From: Arthrobacter ruber
GTDB lineage: Bacteria > Actinomycetota > Actinomycetes > Actinomycetales > Micrococcaceae
DNA: 64,000 bases
Direction: 5' to 3'
NCBI RefSeq assembly: GCF_002954225.1
Contig: NZ_PPTH01000012.1
Span: 124,001-188,000 of the forward strand
The notes under the pieces are model-generated. The model was not told the origin of the DNA. It made no database searches and saw only the letters and a program-made list of their open reading frames with translations. Of the stretch, positions 8,966-16,441 are shown piece after piece. Within the stretch, counting starts at the first letter, position 1, and each line of letters begins with the position of its first letter. Both the position numbers and the translations under genes were made by a program.

Positions 8966-9946
8966 TCAGGACGGTGCCGGCGCGGACGCCACCGTCACCG
9001 TGACGTCGAGTGCGGGATCGGCCGCGCGATGCACGGCGGGAAGGCCGGCGTGCGCCTCCCCCCGACCCCTCCCGCTGTCCCGGTCACGGGGGTATCCTGC
9101 GGCTGCGAGGGCGCTCGTCACGGGCGCTGGATCCGTGTCCTCCTCGACCGTCACCCGCACGCTCGCGACGACGACGTCGTCCTCGTCCCGAGCGGCGCCC
9201 GGGGCGCCCCCCGACCCGACGGAGGCTCCGGGTGGGAGTGCCGCGGCGAGCCTGGCGCGGGTGCGCCGGGCGAGCCCGACCGTGCCCGGCAGTCCTGCCG
9301 CCGACGGGCTGGAGAGCAGGCCGCTGCCAGGTGCGCCAGCCACCAGGTTGTCGCGGAACGGGACGATGCGCCGGTCCCACAGGGCGTCGGCCGCCGCGAG
9401 GAGGTCCTCGAGGGCCCGGTCGTTGGGGAGTACGGCGTCGGCCTCCCGCAACCGGTCCGCCCGCGGAGCCTGCGCCGCGATGCGCCGTCCGGCCTCCCCG
9501 GGATCCATGCCGCGCTGCCGGACCATACGGTCGACGCGGACCTCGTCCGGCGCGTCGACGACGACGACGAGGTGGAAGCGGGCTGCCTGCCCGCTCTCCA
9601 CCAGCAGGGGGATGTCCTCGACGACGATGGCGTCCTCGGGGGCGCCGTCGACGAGTGCCGCTGCCCGTTCCCGCACACGAGGATGGACGATGGCGTTGAG
9701 GCGCTCGCGCGCTGCCGTGTCCGCGAAGACCAGTCGTCCCAGGGCAGGCCGGTCCAGGGCACCGTCGACTCCCACGAGGTCCGCACCGAATGCCGCGACG
9801 ATCTCGTGCAGCGCCGGCGAGCCGGGCTGGACCACCTCGCGTGCCAGGACGTCGGCATCGACGAGAACGGCGCCGAGTTCGGCGAAGCGGCGGGCCACTG
9901 CGGACTTCCCCGCGGCGATGCCCCCTGTCAGTCCTATGCGCAGCAT
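8966..9946 (-). CDS. coaE: Dephospho-CoA kinase with a shortened GrpB-like tail
   Basis: A 326-residue protein. Residues 1-200 are a complete dephospho-CoA kinase, the last step of CoA synthesis: P-loop GGIAAGKS at 8-15, DADVLAREVV, and EDIPLLVESG. Actinobacterial CoaE proteins often carry a C-terminal GrpB/UPF0157 domain. Here residues about 225-326 resemble its first half (RTRARLAAALP, ALAAAGYP, HRAADPALDVTV), but the usual IGSTSVPGL motif is degenerate (SVGSGGAPG) and the rest is absent. Only 82 bases remain before uvrB, so the tail is truncated rather than frameshifted. The kinase should still work. Confidence 0.95.
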   Translation of the reverse strand: MLRIGLTGGIAAGKSAVARRFAELGAVLVDADVLAREVVQPGSPALHEIVAAFGADLVGVDGALDRPALGRLVFADTAARERLNAIVHPRVRERAAALVDGAPEDAIVVEDIPLLVESGQAARFHLVVVVDAPDEVRVDRMVRQRGMDPGEAGRRIAAQAPRADRLREADAVLPNDRALEDLLAAADALWDRRIVPFRDNLVAGAPGSGLLSSPSAAGLPGTVGLARRTRARLAAALPPGASVGSGGAPGAARDEDDVVVASVRVTVEEDTDPAPVTSALAAAGYPRDRDSGRGRGEAHAGLPAVHRAADPALDVTVTVASAPAPS

Positions 9947-10057
9947 GGGCCAACCCTAACGCGGGCTCGTCCGCCGGCTGTCAAGCGGCACCCCTCCCAG
10001 CGGCTGCCCGGAGGAACTGTCAGTGGCCCTGAATACCCTAAGGGGACTTATCGTTTT

Positions 10058-10070
10058 GAGGAGCACCGTG
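10058..10070 (+). promoter_or_regulatory. Ribosome binding site fixing the recQ GTG start
   Basis: GAGGAG at 10058-10063 sits four bases before GTG 10068. The frame is open to 10023 but no upstream codon has a comparable site, so the GTG is chosen. Confidence 0.7.
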
Positions 10071-11735
10071 ACCATCACATTGCAGGACCTTCGATCGACT
10101 GCCGCGTCGACATTCGGCTGGGACACCCTGCGTCCCGGCCAGGAGCTCGCCATGGAAGCGGTACTGGAGGGCCGCAGCACCCTCTGCGTCATGCCTACCG
10201 GTTCCGGCAAATCGGCGATCTACCAGGTGCCGGCGATGGCACTGCCCGGCGTCGCCGTGGTCATCTCACCGCTGATCGCGCTCCAGCACGACCAGGCCGA
10301 GTCGATCAACGAGAGCGCGGGCTCCCCGCGTGCCCATGTCATCAACTCCGGGATGAAGAAGAGCGAGCTCGCCGCGGCGTGGGAGGCGGCAGCGGGTGAG
10401 GACGAGTCCACCCGTGCGAAGTTCCTCTTCCTCGCACCCGAGCAGATCGCGCGCGACGACGTCGCCGCCCGCCTGCGGTCCCTCGACGTCTCGCTCGTGG
10501 TCGTCGACGAAGCTCACTGCGTCTCCTCCTGGGGCCACGACTTCCGGCCCGACTACCTGCAGCTGGGCCACCTCCTGAAGGACCTCGACGTGCCCGTGAT
10601 CGCCCTGACAGCGACCGCCTCACACCCCGTGCAGAACGAGATCGTGGAACGGCTACGCCTGACGGACCCGACCGTCATCGTGGAGGGCTTCGACCGCCCG
10701 AACCTGTCCCTCGAGGTCGTCCATCACGTCGAGAGCGCCGACAAGGAACGAGCCGTCCGCGATCAGGTCCTCTCCCTGCAGGGTCCGGGACTGGTCTACG
10801 TCGCCACGAAGAAGGCAGCGAATGCCCTCGCCTCCGAACTGCAGGAGCGCGGACGCAGCGCCGACGTCTATCACGCCGGCAGGCTCAGGAACGAGCGCCA
10901 GGCGGTGCACGACGGTTTCCTCGACGGCACGATCGACGTCGTCATCGCGACCACGGCGTTCGGCATGGGCATCGACAAGCCGGACGTGCGCTTCGTGCTG
11001 CACGCGGACATCTCGGACTCCCTCGACAGCTACTACCAGGAGATCGGCCGGGGAGGACGTGACGGGCTCGTGTCGCAGGCAATCCTGCACTACCGGCCCG
11101 AGGACCTCTCCCTGCGCCGGTTCTTCGCCGCGAAGTCCGTCAACCGCACGCAGCTGAGGCAGCTGTTCGTGCTCCTCATGGTCGCGGGCAGGCCCGTCAA
11201 GACCAAGAAGCTCAGGGAGCTGTCCGGCCTCTCCCCGCGGAAGCTGACGGGGCTCCTCAACCTCCTCGAGGCCTCCGGCAGCGTGGGCGACAGCGTGAAG
11301 GGTTACCGGGCCAGGAAGATCTCCCCTGCCGATGCCGTGGAGCGGGCTGTCGAGCAGGCGGAGACCCGTGAACGCATCGACCAGTCGCGCGTGGAGATGG
11401 CCCGGCGCTACGCGGAGACGAGAGGCTGCCGGCGACAGTTCCTGCTCTCGTACTTCGGCGAGGAGCTGCCCGGGGCCTGCGGGAACTGCGACAACTGCAG
11501 CCGGGAGGAAGCGACCGCGTCCTTCGAGGACGCCGTCGCGGCAGGCACCCCTGACGCGGACCAGCCCTTCGACGTCGAGACCCTGGTCGAGCATCCGGAG
11601 TGGGGACGCGGAACGGTGATGGGCTACGAGGAAGGGATCATCACTGTGCTGTTCGACTCCGTGGGCTACAAGACGCTCTCCACCGAAGTGGTGGAGGCGA
11701 AGGAGCTGCTGGCGCCCGTGCCGGCCGTCGGCTGA
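10068..11735 (+). CDS. recQ: RecQ-family ATP-dependent DNA helicase
   Basis: A 555-residue 3'-5' DNA helicase of the RecQ family, acting in recombination and repair. PTGSGKS is at 43-49, DEAH at 147-150, and the aromatic-rich loop SSWGHDFRPDY follows at once. The RecQ zinc-binding cysteines occur near 470-490 (GCRRQFLLSYFGE, then CGNCDNC). No HRDC domain is present; the C-terminus instead has a short beta-rich segment (HPEWGRGTVMGYEEG). This compact form is common in actinobacteria. It lies on the plus strand, opposite coaE, with about 120 bases between the starts. Confidence 0.93.
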   Translation: MTITLQDLRSTAASTFGWDTLRPGQELAMEAVLEGRSTLCVMPTGSGKSAIYQVPAMALPGVAVVISPLIALQHDQAESINESAGSPRAHVINSGMKKSELAAAWEAAAGEDESTRAKFLFLAPEQIARDDVAARLRSLDVSLVVVDEAHCVSSWGHDFRPDYLQLGHLLKDLDVPVIALTATASHPVQNEIVERLRLTDPTVIVEGFDRPNLSLEVVHHVESADKERAVRDQVLSLQGPGLVYVATKKAANALASELQERGRSADVYHAGRLRNERQAVHDGFLDGTIDVVIATTAFGMGIDKPDVRFVLHADISDSLDSYYQEIGRGGRDGLVSQAILHYRPEDLSLRRFFAAKSVNRTQLRQLFVLLMVAGRPVKTKKLRELSGLSPRKLTGLLNLLEASGSVGDSVKGYRARKISPADAVERAVEQAETRERIDQSRVEMARRYAETRGCRRQFLLSYFGEELPGACGNCDNCSREEATASFEDAVAAGTPDADQPFDVETLVEHPEWGRGTVMGYEEGIITVLFDSVGYKTLSTEVVEAKELLAPVPAVG

Positions 11736-11738
11736 CGC

Positions 11739-11771
11739 GGACGGAACGGACGGCACGGACGGCACGGACGG
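11739..11771. repeat. Short GGCACGGACG tandem repeat after recQ
   Basis: About three imperfect copies of a 10-base unit (GGAACGGACG, GGCACGGACG, GGCACGGACG) start three bases after the recQ stop. This is simple-sequence DNA with no visible role. Confidence 0.6.
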
Positions 11772-11802
11772 CTGTCGCCGGGCAGGGTAGGACCAGCGCG
11801 GC

Positions 11803-12045
11803 ATGGCCGGATTCGTCGGATTCCTCGAATCGCCGTGTGACGGCGGATCAAGGGGCGGGCCGGAGGTCGCGGATGTCACGGAACGGCACGGCCTCGATGC
11901 GGACGAGGCCATGCGGCGCATGCTGTCAGCGGCGTCCGGACCCGGACCGCGCGGCACCGGGGACGGACCCGTCACGCCCGGACGCCCGGAGGACACCGAC
12001 GGCCACGACAGCGACGGCATCCGTCCCGACCCCGCGGCGACCTGA
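11803..12045 (+). CDS. Possible small hypothetical protein
   Basis: An 80-residue frame in the 340-base gap between recQ and the next methyltransferase. The middle (EVADVTERHGLDADEAMRRM) looks like a real helical segment; the ends are rich in Gly, Pro and Asp. A TAGGAC box occurs 9 bases before ATG, but no ribosome site is seen. Third positions are GC-rich as in neighbouring genes, yet chance frames are common in such DNA. Nothing recognised. Confidence 0.3.
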   Translation: MAGFVGFLESPCDGGSRGGPEVADVTERHGLDADEAMRRMLSAASGPGPRGTGDGPVTPGRPEDTDGHDSDGIRPDPAAT

Positions 12046-12076
12046 GCGCACGCGCGACGCCACCTAGGATGTGCAG

Positions 12077-13225
12077 ATGAGCCCGTTCGACCTCGATCTC
12101 CTGCGCCGCCGTCCCGACGTCGAGGCCCGGGAGCTGGTGGCCGTCGATGCCGCCGACCGTCTGCTCCTCGACACGGCCGCCGATCGCCTGCGGTCCTCGG
12201 ACGCGATCGCCACTGTCAACGACGCCTACGGAGCCCTCACGCTCGGAGCTGCCCACCTGTCCGGCCGGGACCACATCCGCGCCTTCCAGGACGGCATCGT
12301 GCACGAGCGGGCCCTCGCGCTGAATGCCGCCGACCAGGGACTGCAGGGGGCCTACCGGTCGTGCCGCCTCAATGCCGACCTCCTGACCGGCGCCACCACC
12401 GTCCTGATCCGGCTGCCGCGTTCCCTGGACGAGCTCGATGAGGTCGCGTGGACGATCGCCACCCATGCCCGCCCCGACGTCCAGGTGCTGGCAGCGGGGC
12501 GGATCAAGCACATGTCCCTGTCGATGAACGAGGTGTTGAGTCGCTACTTCACGGACGTCACAGCGACCCTGGCCCGGCAGAAGGCCCGCGTCCTCGTGGC
12601 GTCGGGACCACGTCCCCCCGCCGCGTCGGCCTTCCCGCGGAGCGCCCGGCACGATGTCGGCCTCGACCGGCCCCTGGAGTTGCGCGCCTACGGCGCGACC
12701 TTCGGCGGCGCAGCGCTCGATCCCGGGACCCGACTGCTGCTTCCCCACCTGCGAGGGCTGACCGACCCGCCGGCGGGCCCTGCCCGGCAGCCCCGGGTCA
12801 TCGACCTGGGGTGCGGGAACGGAGCCATCGCCGCGTACCTCGCGCTCGCGGACCCCCGGCTGGCCGTCCACGCGACGGACCAGTCGGCGTCGGCGGTGGC
12901 CTCCACCATGGCGACCGCGACGGCCAACGGCGTCGCCGACCGGATCAAGGTCACCAGGGACGACGCCCTGGCGGCGGTACCCGACGCCTCGGCGGGCGTG
13001 ATCGTCCTGAACCCTCCGTTCCACATCGGCAGCACCGTGCATGCAGGGATTGCCCACCGGCTCTTCGAGGACTGCGCCCGCGTCCTTGCACCAGGCGGCG
13101 AGCTGTGGACGGTGTGGAACAGCCATCTCCGCTACCGCCCGGTACTCGAACGGCTCGTCGGTCCCACGCGTCAGCTCGACCGTTCTCCGCGCTTCACGGT
13201 GACGGTCTCGTCGAGGCGGCGGTAG
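12077..13225 (+). CDS. RlmG/RsmC-like rRNA guanine-N2 methyltransferase
   Basis: A 382-residue two-domain protein. The N-terminal half is a degenerate methyltransferase-like domain, and the C-terminal half is active-looking, with SAM motif DLGCGNG at 243-249 and NPPF at 312-315, the catalytic motif of N2-guanine and N6-adenine methyltransferases. Length and layout match RlmG (23S rRNA m2G1835) and RsmC (16S m2G1207). TAGGAT at 12065-12070 lies exactly 6 bases before ATG 12077, indicating a leaderless message; GTG 12071 is the alternative. Which rRNA base is modified cannot be told. Confidence 0.85.
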   Translation: MSPFDLDLLRRRPDVEARELVAVDAADRLLLDTAADRLRSSDAIATVNDAYGALTLGAAHLSGRDHIRAFQDGIVHERALALNAADQGLQGAYRSCRLNADLLTGATTVLIRLPRSLDELDEVAWTIATHARPDVQVLAAGRIKHMSLSMNEVLSRYFTDVTATLARQKARVLVASGPRPPAASAFPRSARHDVGLDRPLELRAYGATFGGAALDPGTRLLLPHLRGLTDPPAGPARQPRVIDLGCGNGAIAAYLALADPRLAVHATDQSASAVASTMATATANGVADRIKVTRDDALAAVPDASAGVIVLNPPFHIGSTVHAGIAHRLFEDCARVLAPGGELWTVWNSHLRYRPVLERLVGPTRQLDRSPRFTVTVSSRRR

Positions 13226-13302
13226 CGCCGCCGTCGCGCGCCCCGGCCGCCCTCCCTCGCCGGCTGCCCGGCGCCCCACCCGGTCAGAGGCCGCACACGC
13301 CA

Positions 13303-13331
13303 AGGACCCCCGCCGAATCGACGGGGGTCCT
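13303..13331. terminator. Bidirectional hairpin terminator between methyltransferase and rpsA
   Basis: Arms AGGACCCCCG and CGGGGGTCCT enclose a short loop midway between two convergent genes. It can serve both strands. Confidence 0.8.
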
Positions 13332-13357
13332 CCGTGTACCTGCTGGAGTGCTGGAGC

Positions 13358-14830
13358 CTACGCTCCGGTCAGCTTCTCGCGCAGTGCGGCGAGTGCCTCG
13401 TCGGAAGCGAGCGTGCCGGAACCGGAGTCCGTGGCGACGGGCTCGGACGAGTAGCTCGTGGCGTTCGACTCGACAGGCTCGTTCGCTGCAGCGGCGTCGT
13501 CGGACGCGTGCTGCACGACCTGCTTCTTGTGCGACTCCCAGCGTGACTGGGCCTCGGCGTACTGGGCCTCCCACGCGGCGCGCTGGGTCTCGTAGCCCTC
13601 GAGCCATTCGTTCGACTCGGGGTCGAAGCCCTCGGGGTACTTGTAGTTGCCCTCGTCGTCGTACTCGGCGGCCATGCCGTAGAGCGCGGGATCGAACTCG
13701 GTGCTGTCGGCGTCGACGCCCTCGTTGGCCTGCTTGAGGCTGAGGGAGATGCGGCGGCGCTCGAGGTCGATGTCGATGACCTTGACGAAGAGCTCGTCAC
13801 CCACGGAGACGACCTGCTCGGCCAGTTCCACGTGGCGGACTGCGAGCTCCGAGATGTGCACGAGGCCCTCGATGCCGTCCTCGACGCGGACGAACGCACC
13901 GAAGGGAACGAGCTTCGTGACCTTGCCGGGGACGACCTGGCCCAGCGCGTGCGTGCGGGCGAAGGTCTGCCAGGGGTCTTCCTGCGTGGCCTTCAGCGAG
14001 AGGGAGACGCGCTCGCGGTCGAGATCGACCTCGAGGACCTCCACGGTGACTTCCTGGCCGACCTCGACAACCTCGGACGGGTGGTCGATGTGCTTCCAGG
14101 AGAGCTCGGAGACGTGCACGAGGCCGTCGACGCCGCCGAGGTCCACGAACGCACCGAAGTTGACGATCGAGGAGACGACGCCCGGACGGACCTGGCCCTT
14201 CTCGAGCTTGTTGAGGAACGTGGAACGCACCTCGGACTGGGTCTGCTCGAGCCATGCACGACGCGACAGAACGACGTTGTTGCGATTCTTGTCGAGCTCG
14301 ATGATCTTCGCTTCGATCTGCTGGCCGATGTACGGAGCCAGGTCGCGGACGCGACGCATCTCGACGAGGGACGCGGGCAGGAAGCCGCGCAGGCCGATGT
14401 CCAGGATGAGGCCACCCTTGACGACCTCGATGACGGTGCCGGTGACGACGCCGTCCTCTTCCTTGACCTTCTCGATGTCGCCCCAGGCACGCTCGTACTG
14501 AGCACGCTTCTTGGAGAGGATCAGTCGGCCTTCTTTGTCTTCCTTGGTGAGGACCAGAGCCTCGACCTGATCGCCCACGGAGACGACGTCCCCGGGATCG
14601 ACGTCGTGCTTGATGGAAAGCTCGCGGGAAGGAATGACACCCTCGGTCTTGTAACCGATGTCGAGCAGGACCTCGTCGCGGTCGACCTTGACGACGGTAC
14701 CCTCGACGAGATCCCCGTCGTTGAAGTACTTGATGGTCGCGTCGATCGCTGCGAGGAAGTCCTCAGCGGTGCCGATGTCGTTGATGGCGACGACGGGGGC
14801 ACCTTGCTTCTCGGTGGTGGTGATGGTCAT
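13358..14830 (-). CDS. rpsA: 30S ribosomal protein S1
   Basis: A 490-residue S1 with four S1 RNA-binding domains, roughly residues 30-105, 120-190, 205-275 and 290-365, each with a GxVxxVxxxGAF-type core (for example VVSSIVNFGAFVDLGG). An acidic, low-complexity tail of about 120 residues follows. S1 unfolds mRNA and docks it on the 30S subunit; the four-domain form is usual for actinobacteria. ATG 14830 is chosen because MTITTTEKQ is the common beginning in relatives; the longer frame to 14884 only adds leader. The 256-base upstream gap probably holds the promoter. Confidence 0.97.
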   Translation of the reverse strand: MTITTTEKQGAPVVAINDIGTAEDFLAAIDATIKYFNDGDLVEGTVVKVDRDEVLLDIGYKTEGVIPSRELSIKHDVDPGDVVSVGDQVEALVLTKEDKEGRLILSKKRAQYERAWGDIEKVKEEDGVVTGTVIEVVKGGLILDIGLRGFLPASLVEMRRVRDLAPYIGQQIEAKIIELDKNRNNVVLSRRAWLEQTQSEVRSTFLNKLEKGQVRPGVVSSIVNFGAFVDLGGVDGLVHVSELSWKHIDHPSEVVEVGQEVTVEVLEVDLDRERVSLSLKATQEDPWQTFARTHALGQVVPGKVTKLVPFGAFVRVEDGIEGLVHISELAVRHVELAEQVVSVGDELFVKVIDIDLERRRISLSLKQANEGVDADSTEFDPALYGMAAEYDDEGNYKYPEGFDPESNEWLEGYETQRAAWEAQYAEAQSRWESHKKQVVQHASDDAAAANEPVESNATSYSSEPVATDSGSGTLASDEALAALREKLTGA

Positions 14831-15086
14831 GTAGTTGGGGCTCCGTTGTGGATGATGACTTGCTCCGGTCATGACGGACACCACGATTCCAGCTGGGCCG
14901 GGAGCGGTTCCGATGTCCGGATGTGGACGAATGGGAAAGAACCTCGAGAGGTTCAGGAGTGGTACGGCTCAGGGGTTGCCGGTTGCACCGGATACCACCA
15001 GAGCGCACCACGCGCCCGTTCAGTCTAGCCGCGGGGTCCAACACCGTCAAAGCAGAGCGGCACCTCCGCGGCGCAGGAGCCCGGGC

Positions 15087-16385
15087 CTAGAAGTGGGTGA
15101 TGCAGTACGGCTCCTGTGCACGCCCGAAGAGCGCATCGAGCACGCCGACGGCGTCGTCGGCGTGGGCGGTCAGGCCTCCGGCCGCAGCGAGCGTGGACGC
15201 CTGCACTCCCCCGAGGTACAGGGATCCGAGCGCGTTGACGGTGAGCGTGGCGTCGGGTGCGGCCGTCGCGTCCACCCGGTCGATCTGTGCGGCGCCGTCG
15301 ACGACGGTGAGGGCGTAACGTCCGCCGCTGATCCCGAGGTCGTCCAGGACCTCCAGCACGATCCTGCCGCTGCCCCGGTACGAGCGCTTCCCGAGGGCCG
15401 CCGGCACGTCGAGCAGTCGGACCCAGAGGACGTCGTCGGTGCCCTTGACCTCGTAGCAGCGCCGGTCGCGGAGCGCCCAGGGCAGGGCGTCGTCACGTCG
15501 TGCCCCGTCCCACGTGATGCGCTCCACGAGATCGAGGGATCCGAGGTAGCGCCAGAGCTCGAGGTATGCGGACGGTGTGGCGGCGACGAGGTCCACGATC
15601 TTCATCGTGTACGGCGTGGTCTCCCAGCCGGCGAACCGGTAGCTGACGTAGCCTGCCGGCTCTCCGGCGGCGTCGTAGTGCACCGCCAGGCGGACGGCGC
15701 GGTCGACCACCGGGCGCTCACGGCCCCATTCGCCCGATGCGCGGCGGGGATAGGCGTACTGCCGGCCCACGGAGCCGAAGGTCGACGCCTGGAAGCGCTC
15801 GAAGATCGTCTCGGCGAGGGCCACGGCGTGGTCGCGTGCCACGAGCGTCGTCGTCCCCGCCTGCGGAGCAGTGACCTCGAAGCGCTCCCGCACGTCGACC
15901 TCGATGCTCTGCGTGAAGGTCGCGCACCCGAACCCGAAGCGGCCGTAGATGGTGGCCTCCGACGCGGTCAGGATGGCCAGCGGACGTCCGCACTGCGCCG
16001 CCTCGCGCAGATCCCGCACCATCGTCGCGCGGAGGATGCCCCGACGCCGGTGGCTGGTGCGGACGGTGACCGCGGTGATCTGGTGGGCGTCGATCTGCGC
16101 TGCACCGACGTTGAGCGGGTGGACCATGGTGCCGTAGGTGGCTACGGGGTGGTCGGCGCCGAGGGCCTCGGCGGGCTGGGCGCTGTCATGGACGCCCCAC
16201 AGCACGCGCTCGTCCGCCCGGTAGGCCGCCAGGTAGCGCGGGAGGTCCTCGGGGTCGAACGTGCCCTCATGGAAGCCGATCCCCTCGGCGTCGAGCCATT
16301 TCGCGAAGCGGCCCTCGGTCGAGGCGTCCTCGTCGGCGCCCGGGGTGAAGGTCTCGGTACTCAGTTCGGTTGTGTAGTGGCTCAC
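15087..16385 (-). CDS. Eis-like GNAT acetyltransferase with C-terminal SCP2-type domain
   Basis: A 432-residue protein of the Eis family: an N-terminal GNAT domain with acetyl-CoA loop RTSHRRRGILRATM near residue 110, a second GNAT-like fold in the middle, and a C-terminal sterol-carrier-like domain ending THF, a free C-terminal phenylalanine carboxylate being catalytic in Eis enzymes. Eis proteins acetylate amines, including aminoglycosides and histone-like or other lysines. The GTG at 16385 is the only start that keeps MSHYTTELS. It lies between rpsA and polA, about 57 bases past the polA stop. Substrate unknown. Confidence 0.85.
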   Translation of the reverse strand: MSHYTTELSTETFTPGADEDASTEGRFAKWLDAEGIGFHEGTFDPEDLPRYLAAYRADERVLWGVHDSAQPAEALGADHPVATYGTMVHPLNVGAAQIDAHQITAVTVRTSHRRRGILRATMVRDLREAAQCGRPLAILTASEATIYGRFGFGCATFTQSIEVDVRERFEVTAPQAGTTTLVARDHAVALAETIFERFQASTFGSVGRQYAYPRRASGEWGRERPVVDRAVRLAVHYDAAGEPAGYVSYRFAGWETTPYTMKIVDLVAATPSAYLELWRYLGSLDLVERITWDGARRDDALPWALRDRRCYEVKGTDDVLWVRLLDVPAALGKRSYRGSGRIVLEVLDDLGISGGRYALTVVDGAAQIDRVDATAAPDATLTVNALGSLYLGGVQASTLAAAGGLTAHADDAVGVLDALFGRAQEPYCITHF

Positions 16386-16407
16386 GTCTCACCACCCTAG
16401 CGGCGGT

Positions 16408-16435
16408 GCCCCTGCCCGGCCAGCGGAACAGGGGC
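16408..16435 (-). terminator. Hairpin after polA
   Basis: A seven-base stem (GCCCCTG with CAGGGGC) and a 14-base loop lie just past the polA stop on the minus strand. There is no T-run, so it may be only a weak terminator. Confidence 0.4.
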
Positions 16436-16441
16436 CCCGAC

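Noticed and set aside
9029-10399. Long plus-strand frame over coaE and recQ
   Set aside because: Opposite strand of a conserved kinase and out of frame with RecQ; composition is unlike a protein.
11972-13303. Long minus frame over the RlmG-like gene
   Set aside because: Antisense reading of a gene with intact SAM and NPPF motifs.
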